From Eubacterium limosum (GTDB taxonomy: Bacteria; Bacillota; Clostridia; Eubacteriales; Eubacteriaceae): a stretch of DNA of 6,358 nt. The stretch's first letter is position 1, and each line of letters begins with the position of its first letter. The position numbers were made by a program, and so were the translations under genes. The stretch lies in NCBI GenBank assembly GCA_959020865.1, contig CAUEUD010000208.1, positions 1-6,358 of the forward strand. The letters run 5' to 3'. This document shows positions 1 to 4,932 of this stretch, one piece after another. The notes beneath the pieces are model-generated. The model saw only the letters and a program-made list of their open reading frames with translations. It was not told the origin of the DNA and did not search any database.

Positions 1-729
1 GGCTAAGCGGCCGTCATTGAGTCCGACATTAAAGATACAGGTGGACAGCGTGAGGATCTCGTCACCCGGCTGTACACTCACATTGCTTGCGACAATGCTC
101 TGATTCTTTATGTTTTGATAGTAGTTCAGAAAGCTCTCATCGTCGGCAAATTCCAACTGTCTGTAATCATAATCCTGCTCAACCACCAGCACAGCGAAAA
201 TTTCCCAAACGCCATCACCGCCCAGCTCTGGCGGTCTTCTGTACACAATTTTATTGTGCTCTGTGATAAAATTGGGGTCTTTATAGTAATAAAGCAGATC
301 GTCAAACATGACGTGCACACCGCTGCGCATGGTGCTGTGCCCATAAATCAGAGAGTTCTGGCTTTTAGGCTGCCATTTATAATTCATATCTAAAAAGGGC
401 ACGCCCCTTTCATCCGACTCTCCGTTAAATGAGGTGTACAGATATTTATCATTATCGGTTGTCTGTACCACAGGGGTATCAATATTTGTCCCTTCAATAC
501 TCAGCCAGCCAACGGTTTCGGGGTTCACCTCACGCAGCGCCGCCCAGTCGATGCTGTTATCTTCGCGGTTTGTAACCTGCATTTTAAGAATCGGCGTATT
601 GTTGGGGAAAAACTCCTTATAAAGCATCCATCCTGCCGCCCCCAAAAGGGACAGGATGATCAGAATAATGACGATGTCTCCAACAATGCGCACTGCGCTT
701 CTTTTTTTCTTTACTTTCTTTTTTGTCAT
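1..729 (-). CDS. srtB: Class B sortase, 3' end cut by the window edge
   Basis: This is a membrane-anchored cysteine transpeptidase that joins surface proteins with a C-terminal sorting signal to the cell wall or to pilus-like polymers. The reading frame is open for 243 codons from ATG 729 to base 1, with no stop in the window. Residues 1-14 are a basic cytoplasmic tail. Residues 15-36 form one transmembrane helix, as expected for a type II membrane protein. The catalytic domain follows: IYGH with His131, TLSTC with the nucleophile Cys231, and Arg241 ten residues later, the same Cys-to-Arg spacing as in known SrtB enzymes. Only the last few residues should be missing. The substrate protein is not in the window. 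ATG 729 is the first usable start after an in-frame TAG at 739-741, but it lacks a good ribosome-binding site; the strong one is about 80 nt further upstream. Class B rather than A or D is inferred from the TLSTC context and overall layout. Confidence 0.9.
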   Translation of the reverse strand, partial: MTKKKVKKKRSAVRIVGDIVIILIILSLLGAAGWMLYKEFFPNNTPILKMQVTNREDNSIDWAALREVNPETVGWLSIEGTNIDTPVVQTTDNDKYLYTSFNGESDERGVPFLDMNYKWQPKSQNSLIYGHSTMRSGVHVMFDDLLYYYKDPNFITEHNKIVYRRPPELGGDGVWEIFAVLVVEQDYDYRQLEFADDESFLNYYQNIKNQSIVASNVSVQPGDEILTLSTCIFNVGLNDGRLA

Positions 730-738
730 ATTTATGCT

Positions 739-795
739 CTATAGCCTTCGGGCCTTGCGCACCCATATTTTGTCATCCATAGTTTTAAAACCCAA
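739..795 (-). other. Possible 18-codon leader ORF in frame with the sortase
   Basis: A strong Shine-Dalgarno sequence (AAAAGGAGGTGG, 814-803) is followed 10 nt later by TTG 795, which opens 18 codons ending at TAG 739-741. This frame is the same as that of the sortase, whose ATG lies three codons after the TAG. An internal ATG sits at 780. The predicted product (MGFKTMDDKIWVRKARRL) is basic. It could be a leader peptide coupling translation to the sortase, an N-terminal extension cut off by a nonsense mutation, or a chance reading. The only direct support is the ribosome-binding site and the matching frame. Confidence 0.3.
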
Positions 796-800
796 AGGCT
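743..800 (-). promoter_or_regulatory. Hairpin in the sortase mRNA leader between ribosome-binding site and start codon
   Basis: In the minus-strand RNA, AGCCUUUGGG (800-791) can pair with CCCGAAGGCU (752-743). This gives ten continuous pairs including one G-U, closing a 38-nt loop. The stem lies between the GGAGG at 810-806 and the sortase ATG at 729. Folding would shorten the path from ribosome-binding site to start to about 18 nt plus the helix. No U-run follows, so it is not a terminator. A regulatory role is inferred. Confidence 0.4.
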
Positions 801-824
801 TTCCACCTCCTTTTATGGTTATTC

Positions 825-852
825 ATTATATCAAATCTTTCTAAATTGATAA
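825..852 (-). promoter_or_regulatory. Sigma-A promoter of the sortase gene (extended -10)
   Basis: On the minus strand, TATAAT (830-825) is a perfect -10 box and is preceded by TGA, giving an extended -10. TTATCA (852-847) is a 4-of-6 match to the -35 box with a 16-nt spacer. Transcription should begin near 818, so the GGAGG at 810-806 would lie close to the 5' end and the leader to ATG 729 would be about 89 nt. Confidence 0.65.
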
Positions 853-973
853 AGACTTAAATGATAACAAAAAGGATTTTATGCTTGTCTTAAAAAAGAA
901 TAAAGCTAAAATGCCTCAAATCAAACACGGGCTTATACGCCGATGCGCTTCTGCCCAGTGAAACAGACCCCGG

Positions 974-1459
974 TCAGCAGTGTTCCCTGCATCGGGCGCT
1001 GCAGAAATGGCAGAGCGCGTCTGGATTGTCCAGCTCCCTGGCCTTCTGTGGGCAATAGTACTGATCAAACTGCTGTTCCAGGAACTGGCCGTCAAAATGA
1101 CTTCCTATGGGGTGAAGCGGTTTTTCTTCAATAAAAGCCAGATAAGTGCACGCAAGCCTGATCATGCTCTTCTGCAGCTCGCCGCCGGGAGCATAATCCT
1201 CCAGGTATTGGTCGATCAGTTTTTTAAAGGCGTATAACCCCTTTTCACTGACGCTTTTCATAAAGCTGTCATCCTTGGCCGCAGTCTTCAGTCTAATCAG
1301 TGCTGTTACATTGTAAATGGTATTGAGCATGGTCTGGTGGGCCAGCGTCCCTGGCTTAAACTTAACCTTCTGCGCCTCCTCACGCTGCTGCATCAAAACC
1401 TCCAGATCAAACATTTTGGCTTCCTCCTGAAGCTGAAGGACCAAATCATACTTTGTCAT
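974..1459 (-). CDS. DUF2115 (UPF0305)-like cysteine-rich protein, B12-regulated
   Basis: The protein has 161 residues and unknown function. I chose ATG 1459 (MTKYDLVLQL) because AAAGGAG lies 4 nt before it; the longer open frame upstream has no ribosome-binding site. There is no signal peptide or membrane segment, so it is probably cytoplasmic. Residues 1-110 look mostly helical. The C-terminal part has His116-Pro-x-Gly119, a YYCP motif (Cys136), Asn145-Pro, then LCHFC (Cys150, Cys153), Cys157 and Cys161. This order (HPxG, F-x-G, YYCP, NP-x-ALC-xx-C) matches my memory of DUF2115, a family known mainly from methanogenic archaea, and the length fits. The cysteine cluster could bind zinc or an iron-sulfur centre. 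The gene is alone behind a cobalamin riboswitch and terminator, so its product is needed mainly when B12 is scarce or is linked to corrinoid chemistry. The family assignment is from recalled motifs, not a search. Confidence 0.65.
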   Translation of the reverse strand: MTKYDLVLQLQEEAKMFDLEVLMQQREEAQKVKFKPGTLAHQTMLNTIYNVTALIRLKTAAKDDSFMKSVSEKGLYAFKKLIDQYLEDYAPGGELQKSMIRLACTYLAFIEEKPLHPIGSHFDGQFLEQQFDQYYCPQKARELDNPDALCHFCSARCREHC

Positions 1460-1487
1460 TTTTCTCCTTTCCCGCTCCTCTGACCAC

Positions 1488-1515
1488 AAAAAAACCTTCC
1501 CTGATCCAGAGAAGG
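1488..1515 (-). terminator. Intrinsic terminator of the cobalamin riboswitch
   Basis: In the minus-strand RNA, CCTTCTCTG and CAGGGAAGG form nine continuous pairs (one G-U) around a 3-nt loop at 1515-1495, followed by seven U (1494-1488). The terminator lies after the aptamer and 28 nt before the start codon, so it is an attenuator for the downstream gene. Its 5' arm CCTTCTC (1515-1509) is also complementary to GAGAAGG (1620-1614) inside the aptamer, a candidate antiterminator pairing. Confidence 0.85.
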
Positions 1516-1576
1516 TAAAAAAGACACGAGACTGCTTGTGGTTTGTCCTGTTACTCTAAATCGGAGCTTTAAGAAC

Positions 1577-1717
1577 CTGCTTCTGAGGCGGTCTTCTGGC
1601 TCTGCAATATCATCCTTCTCCCTTCCCGCCGGCAGGCAGTGGTTACTGAGAGGCATTTTGCATTACAGCTGCGATTACAGCAAGGGAGTCACACCCTTTT
1701 CCCATTACACAGAACAG
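1577..1717 (-). promoter_or_regulatory. Cobalamin (B12) riboswitch
   Basis: The minus-strand RNA shows the conserved elements in order: GGGAA (1703-1699), GGGTGTGACTCCC (1696-1684, cf. GGTGxxAxTCCC), GCTGT (1682-1678), CAGCTGTAATG (1671-1661), CCACTG (1642-1637), GGGAAGG (1627-1621), GGATGA (1615-1610) and the B12 box GCCAGAAGACCGCC (1600-1587). The outer stem is visible as CTGTTCTG (1717-1710) with CAGAAGCAG (1585-1577), with one bulged G. The GATGA next to the B12 box suggests the common AdoCbl-type layout, though the class is not certain. As in known members, ligand binding should favour the terminator at 1488-1515 and switch the DUF2115-like gene off. Confidence 0.88.
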
Positions 1718-1738
1718 TTTCACTGTTAAATTTTCTTT

Positions 1739-1767
1739 ATCATATCGCTTTCTGTTGTCTTTGTCAA
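1739..1767 (-). promoter_or_regulatory. Consensus promoter of the cobalamin riboswitch transcript
   Basis: On the minus strand, TTGACA (1767-1762) and TATGAT (1744-1739) are separated by exactly 17 nt, a near-perfect sigma-A promoter. Transcription should start near 1732, about 15 nt before the outer stem of the aptamer, giving a 5' leader of about 270 nt. A strong promoter fits a system whose output is set by termination. Confidence 0.85.
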
Positions 1768-1825
1768 GAAAAAGCGCCAGGAAGCGCTACTTTACACGAC
1801 AGACTTTACACAACTACCAAAAGCA

Positions 1826-1854
1826 TTGACATCAGATTAAGAATATGATAAAGT
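1826..1854 (+). promoter_or_regulatory. Promoter of the ZTP riboswitch / AICAR formyltransferase unit
   Basis: TTGACA (1826-1831) is a perfect -35 box. TAAAGT (1849-1854) at a 17-nt spacing is a 4-of-6 match for -10 and carries the TGA of an extended -10. The start near 1861 falls 2 nt before the first stem of the riboswitch. The -35 boxes of this promoter and of the divergent B12-regulated promoter are 58 bp apart. Confidence 0.65.
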
Positions 1855-1862
1855 TCTTATAG

Positions 1863-1929
1863 TTATACGACTGACGGAAGTGGAATAAACCACATGAAGT
1901 ATAATAATCAAGAGCCGACCGTCTGGGCA
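1863..1929 (+). promoter_or_regulatory. ZTP/ZMP riboswitch (pfl motif)
   Basis: The conserved 5' core CGACTGACGGAAG (1868-1880) and 3' core GCCGACCGTCTGGGC (1914-1928) match the pfl RNA motif, which senses ZTP and ZMP (AICAR) and turns genes on. Stems are visible: TTATAC (1863-1868) with GTATAA (1899-1904), GTGG (1880-1883) with CCAC (1890-1893), and GCC (1914-1916) with GGC (1926-1928). The diagnostic pseudoknot forms by GACGG (1873-1877) with CCGTC (1919-1923). From memory, an A-U pair replaces the more usual G-C here on both sides, which supports real pairing. Ligand-bound aptamer competes with the terminator at 1910-1957. The downstream gene consumes AICAR, which fits exactly. Confidence 0.88.
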
Positions 1930-1957
1930 AAAGAGTCCGGATCTGTCGGCTCTTTTT
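1910..1957 (+). terminator. ZTP riboswitch expression-platform terminator
   Basis: AAGAGCCGAC (1910-1919) pairs with GTCGGCTCTT (1945-1954), ten pairs, with a smaller inner stem (about 1922-1927 with 1936-1941), and the stem runs into a U-tract (1953-1957). The 5' arm is the same segment that forms the last aptamer stem and part of the pseudoknot, so aptamer and terminator cannot coexist. Ligand therefore should allow read-through into the gene at 1980. Confidence 0.85.
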
Positions 1958-1979
1958 ATATGACATGGAGGATGATAAA

Positions 1980-3152
1980 ATGAAAGAACTGGAATTAAAG
2001 TATGGCTGTAATCCCAATCAGAAGCCTGCCCGCATTTTCATGAAGGATGGTGAGCTTCCGCTTCAGGTGTTAAACGGAAAGCCCGGCTTCATCAACCTGC
2101 TGGACGCCTTTAACAGCTGGCAGCTCGTCAGGGAATTAAAGGAAGCCACAGGCCTGCCGAGCGCCACAAGCTTTAAACACGTCAGCCCTGCCGGCGCCGC
2201 TGTGTATGTTCCCCTGACCGACGTCGAAAAGAAAATGTACTTTATCGAGGATACAGAACTCACACCTGTTGCCACAGCCTATATCCGGGCAAGAGGCAGT
2301 GACCGCATGTCAAGCTACGGCGACTTTATCGCCCTGAGCGACGAATGTGACGCGGCCTGCGCCCGCTATATTTCCATGGAAGTCAGCGATGGCATCATCG
2401 CACCTTCATTCTCAGACGAGGCTTTAGCGCTGTTATCCGAAAAGAAAAAAGGGAATTATGTTATTCTACAGATCGATGCCGATTATGAGCCCGCTTCACT
2501 GGAATATAAGGATGTTTTTGGCATAACCTTTGAACAGGCCAGAAACAACCAGGCCATCACCGAAGCGCTGTTTCAGAAAATTCCAACCAAAAACCAGACG
2601 CTCAGCGCTTCGGACCGCGTCAATCTCCTGATCGCACTGGTCACTCTAAAATACACTCAGTCAAATTCCGTCTGCTATGTCAAGGATGGACAGGCCATCG
2701 GCATTGGCGCTGGCCAGCAGTCCCGTGTCCACTGCACGCGTCTGGCAGGTAACAAAGCAGATAACTGGGCGCTGCGTCACCACGAAAAAGTGCTGAACCT
2801 GCCTTTTAAGGAAAATATGCAGCGGGCTAACCGGGACAATGCCATCGATGTCTACATTTCAGACGACGCTGAGGACATTCTGGCCGATGATGTATGGCCA
2901 GAGTTCTTTACAAGCAAACCCGAGCCCTTATCCCGTGAGGAAAAGAAAGCCTGGCTGTCCCAGATAAGCGGTGTCGCGCTGGGCAGTGATGCCTTTTTCC
3001 CCTTTGGCGATAATATTGAACGCGCGCACAAAAGCGGCGTCACCTGTATTGCCCAGTCCGGCGGCTCGATCAGAGATGACCTTGTCATTGAAGCCTGTGA
3101 CAAATACAATATCGCCATGGCCATGACCGGAATCCGCTTATTCCATCATTAA
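1980..3152 (+). CDS. Stand-alone AICAR formyltransferase (PurH C-terminal-type domain)
   Basis: The enzyme transfers a formyl group from 10-formyltetrahydrofolate to AICAR (ZMP), giving FAICAR, the ninth step of IMP synthesis; it is cytoplasmic. The protein has 390 residues from ATG 1980, chosen because GGAGG (1967-1971) lies 8 nt before it; an upstream in-frame ATG at 1965 overlaps that site. The N-terminus LKYGCNPNQ matches the start of the transformylase domain of PurH (cf. RYGxNPHQ). The catalytic Lys66-His67 pair lies in SFKHVSPAG. Near the C-terminus are GSDAFFPFGDNIERA, then GGSIRDD, and an ending in TGIRLFHH, like PurH. The N-terminal IMP cyclohydrolase domain of classical PurH (over 500 residues) is absent, so ring closure must be done by another protein. 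Such single-domain enzymes occur in archaea, where they have been called PurV, and in many Clostridia. Expression is governed by the ZTP riboswitch. Confidence 0.93.
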   Translation: MKELELKYGCNPNQKPARIFMKDGELPLQVLNGKPGFINLLDAFNSWQLVRELKEATGLPSATSFKHVSPAGAAVYVPLTDVEKKMYFIEDTELTPVATAYIRARGSDRMSSYGDFIALSDECDAACARYISMEVSDGIIAPSFSDEALALLSEKKKGNYVILQIDADYEPASLEYKDVFGITFEQARNNQAITEALFQKIPTKNQTLSASDRVNLLIALVTLKYTQSNSVCYVKDGQAIGIGAGQQSRVHCTRLAGNKADNWALRHHEKVLNLPFKENMQRANRDNAIDVYISDDAEDILADDVWPEFFTSKPEPLSREEKKAWLSQISGVALGSDAFFPFGDNIERAHKSGVTCIAQSGGSIRDDLVIEACDKYNIAMAMTGIRLFHH

Positions 3153-3157
3153 ACATT

Positions 3158-3205
3158 AAAGCCGGGCAGCGAGGCCTTTTCGGGGCTCGCCGCTCAGCTT
3201 TTTTT
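3158..3205 (+). terminator. Terminator of the AICAR formyltransferase gene
   Basis: AAAGC...GGGC-A-GCGAG pairs with CTCGC-C-GCTC...GCTTT, interrupted by small mismatches, and the loop is around TTTTC. Seven T follow (3199-3205). The hairpin begins 5 nt after the stop codon. The T-tract runs into the stop codon of the convergent methyltransferase (3204-3206). In the opposite direction the hairpin is followed only by CTTTAA, so it would be a weak terminator for that gene. Confidence 0.8.
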
Positions 3206-3980
3206 ATGGTTTTTTGACTGAGAACAGCATTAACTGAAAGTCATTGCAGGAGGCTGCTTTTCCATAGTAATCACAAAATGAGCTGATCACGTTCATTCCT
3301 CTCTCATCCATTATTTTTTTCAGTTCTTCAATTGTATAGATTCTGAGCGGTGTCCCGTATTCAAACTCGGGTTTTGTAGCTACTTCTCCGTATACAAAAT
3401 CCCAACTTCCAAAAATATAGATCCTTTTTTCTCTGTCCCACTCAAATTTTGATAAAGATATTGCTTTTTCTCCAATGTCCCATGCTGTACATGGAAAATG
3501 ATGGTCTGCATATTCTGCATTGGCTATTTCCATAAAATGCTTTCCGCCGGGTTTTAATGCCCTCGCAATCTGATCAAAAATTTTACTATTTTCATTTTCA
3601 TTTTCCAGATAACCGATTGCGCCATCAGCTAAATTCAGCACAACATCAAATTCGCTTTCAAAATTTAATTCTCGTAAATCAGCCTGGATAAAGGCTACAT
3701 TTTCCAATTCTTCCAGCTTAGCGCTTTTTATGGCATCCTCCACATAGTCTTTAGTAATATCCACACCGACAACCTCATACCCTCTTCGAGCAAATTCCAA
3801 TGAATGCCTGCCAAAGCCACAGGCCATATCAAGAATTTTTTCCGTACCGTTCAACTTTAAGGTTTTTATAATAAAATCAACTTCATCAGTTGTATTTTCT
3901 ACCCACGACTGGTTTTTGATGTCCAGGCTCCATATTTCTTTATACCAGCTTTTTCCTAATGATTTTAAGATCGGATTCAC
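3204..3980 (-). CDS. Class I SAM-dependent methyltransferase, AT-rich
   Basis: The protein has 258 residues and begins at GTG 3980, set by GGAG at 3990-3987 six nt before it. The Rossmann-fold SAM-binding motifs are clear: motif I ILDMACGFGRHS (residues 49-60), acidic residue Asp74 in VVGVDIT, Asp101 in QADLREL, and the post-core segment ALKPGG (141-146). The N-terminal lead (SWYKEIW) and the ending with many aromatics are typical of small-molecule methyltransferases of the Methyltransf_25/UbiE-like sort. The substrate cannot be told. No signal or membrane segment is seen. It stands alone, convergent with the AICAR formyltransferase and divergent from the TetR gene. GC is about 40% in the stretches I counted, against about 60% in a stretch of the AICAR formyltransferase gene, which hints at a separate origin. 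I see no convincing promoter; TATGAT at 4027-4022 is a possible -10 without a good -35. Confidence 0.85.
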   Translation of the reverse strand: MNPILKSLGKSWYKEIWSLDIKNQSWVENTTDEVDFIIKTLKLNGTEKILDMACGFGRHSLEFARRGYEVVGVDITKDYVEDAIKSAKLEELENVAFIQADLRELNFESEFDVVLNLADGAIGYLENENENSKIFDQIARALKPGGKHFMEIANAEYADHHFPCTAWDIGEKAISLSKFEWDREKRIYIFGSWDFVYGEVATKPEFEYGTPLRIYTIEELKKIMDERGMNVISSFCDYYGKAASCNDFQLMLFSVKKP

Positions 3981-4226
3981 TTTTTTCTCCTTTGCACGTA
4001 ATTATTTTTACTCTCAAATTAATCATACTGTACAAATCAAGAAAATACTAGTCTTGTATTATATTTTATGCTATTATTATTTATTAATTGCGGCTATTAA
4101 CCGGACGTATATCCTTCTCGCATTTTCAGGCATTTTGCATCACTTTAAACTATTGAATCTCTCTAAGCTTACCTGCGCTTTGTCAATACAACAATTCCTT
4201 AAGGCTTCTCTTTTATTGAATTTTAA
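3981..4226. other. AT-rich intergenic stretch between divergent genes
   Basis: Apart from the ribosome-binding site of the methyltransferase (3990-3987), nothing clear can be supported here. There are short imperfect inverted repeats (CAAGA/TCTTG near 4038-4056, TTGT/ACAA near 4181-4192) and no hairpin with a U-run. One long open frame on the plus strand has no ribosome-binding site and no coding character. Confidence 0.5.
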
Positions 4227-4247
4227 TCATTGACACTTATTCAATTA
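4227..4247. promoter_or_regulatory. Probable TetR operator, site 1 (autoregulation)
   Basis: TCATTGA (4227-4233), seven bases, then TCAATTA (4241-4247) form an inverted repeat with one mismatch. It overlaps the -35 box and spacer of the regulator's own promoter. The same repeat with the same spacing recurs at 4888-4908 before the methyltransferase. Autorepression is typical of TetR-family regulators. That this protein binds here is inferred from position and the repeated sequence. Confidence 0.55.
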
Positions 4248-4259
4248 CTGTGCTATCCT
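4230..4259 (+). promoter_or_regulatory. Promoter of the TetR-family gene
   Basis: TTGACA (4230-4235) is a perfect -35 box; TATCCT (4254-4259) at 18 nt spacing is a 4-of-6 match for -10. Transcription from near 4266 would leave a leader of only about 11 nt, with the ribosome-binding site at its very 5' end. The operator-like repeat covers the -35 box. Confidence 0.55.
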
Positions 4260-4276
4260 ATATGCGAGGTGATGAA

Positions 4277-4840
4277 ATGCGAGTATCTAAGGACCCGGAG
4301 ATCCGAAAACAGGAAATTCTGGATGTTGCCATGCGTGTTTTCGCAGAAAAAGGCTATGAGAGCACAACAATGAAGGATATTGCTAAAGAGGCCGGTGTTG
4401 TAGCCGGTTTGTGCTATCACTATTTTCAAAACAAGCATGCGCTGTACCAGGAAGCCCTCACACAATACGCCAGGGCGTGCAGCAAGCCCTTTGCAGATGT
4501 TTTTAAACAGACCGGGCTGCCCTTAGCCGAGTGTATCAAAATATTGGAAAAAACATCCGAAAACGAATCAGAAAACTATAAATACCGCGACTTTTTCGAT
4601 AAAGACGGCAATGAACTCTTTCATGCCCAGCTGGAAGTATATATGTCAAAAGAGATTTTTCCACATCTTGAAGCCTATATTAAAAGCCTGATGGCGCGCG
4701 GAGAAATCGAAAAACAGGACGCACATATGCTGTCGCGCTTTATATGGGGCGGCCAGATGGCCGTCACTAACAATGCCGCCGGCTCTGTCAGAGAAAAAAA
4801 CCTTTTTATACGGCAGATGCTCACCTTAATCTTAAAATAG
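4277..4840 (+). CDS. TetR/AcrR-family transcriptional regulator
   Basis: This is a DNA-binding repressor-type regulator of 187 residues. ATG 4277 is chosen because GAGGTGA (4266-4272) lies just before it; an upstream in-frame GTG lies inside the promoter. Residues about 12-58 form the TetR helix-turn-helix domain: EILDVAMRVFAEKGYESTT, then MKDIAKEAGVVAGLCYHYF with the recognition helix, then NKHALYQEAL. The remainder is a helical ligand-binding and dimer domain with no recognisable ligand signature. It is followed after 92 bp by a methyltransferase on the same strand, and both are preceded by the same inverted repeat, so it probably controls itself and that gene. A DNA-binding TetR protein is nearly certain; the inducer is unknown. 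Confidence 0.92.
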   Translation: MRVSKDPEIRKQEILDVAMRVFAEKGYESTTMKDIAKEAGVVAGLCYHYFQNKHALYQEALTQYARACSKPFADVFKQTGLPLAECIKILEKTSENESENYKYRDFFDKDGNELFHAQLEVYMSKEIFPHLEAYIKSLMARGEIEKQDAHMLSRFIWGGQMAVTNNAAGSVREKNLFIRQMLTLILK

Positions 4841-4885
4841 CACCATAACCACACCCCGCCTTTACAGGCGGGTTAAAAAATAACT

Positions 4886-4910
4886 ATTCATTGAATATTT
4901 GTCAATGAAT
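4886..4910. promoter_or_regulatory. Probable TetR operator, site 2 (upstream of methyltransferase)
   Basis: ATTCATTGA (4886-4894), seven bases, then TCAATGAAT (4902-4910) is a perfect inverted repeat with 9-bp arms. Its core matches the imperfect site at 4227-4247 with identical spacing. A third half-site-like TCAATGG follows at 4916-4922. TTGTCA (4899-4904) within it resembles a -35 box, but I see no good -10, so the exact promoter of the methyltransferase is unresolved. Confidence 0.65.
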
Positions 4911-4932
4911 CTAAATCAATGGAGAAATTATT

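Noticed and set aside
739..741. Pyrrolysine read-through at the TAG before the sortase, as a firm call
   Set aside because: No pyl genes or read-through signals are visible in the window; a good ATG follows three codons later, so this stays only one of several options.
115..844. Open frames on the plus strand opposite the sortase (for example 115-393, 434-622, 656-844)
   Set aside because: The minus strand here encodes a recognisable sortase with all catalytic residues. The plus-strand frames have no ribosome-binding sites or recognisable domains.
1773..1788. AGCGC/GCGCT hairpin followed by TTTTT on the minus strand, as a terminator
   Set aside because: The stem is only 5 bp and no minus-strand gene leads into it; it lies just upstream of the -35 box of the B12-regulated promoter. 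It may block stray antisense transcription, but I cannot support that.
1456..1848. Short open frames on both strands across 1456-1848
   Set aside because: They lie in the cobalamin riboswitch leader and promoter; the RNA motifs explain the sequence better than coding.
1863..1957. Guanine/adenine-type purine riboswitch before the AICAR formyltransferase
   Set aside because: The conserved purine-aptamer loops are absent, whereas both halves of the pfl (ZTP) core and its pseudoknot are present.
3916..4233. A 105-codon open frame on the plus strand across the AT-rich intergenic region
   Set aside because: It overlaps the 5' end of the methyltransferase on the other strand, lacks a ribosome-binding site and reads as low-complexity hydrophobic and aromatic residues typical of AT-rich noncoding DNA.
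4855..4872. CCCGCC/GGCGGG hairpin after the TetR gene, as an intrinsic terminator
   Set aside because: Six pairs with a six-base loop, but followed by TTAAAAAA rather than a T-run on the plus strand; no U-tract on the minus strand either. Read-through into the methyltransferase is possible.
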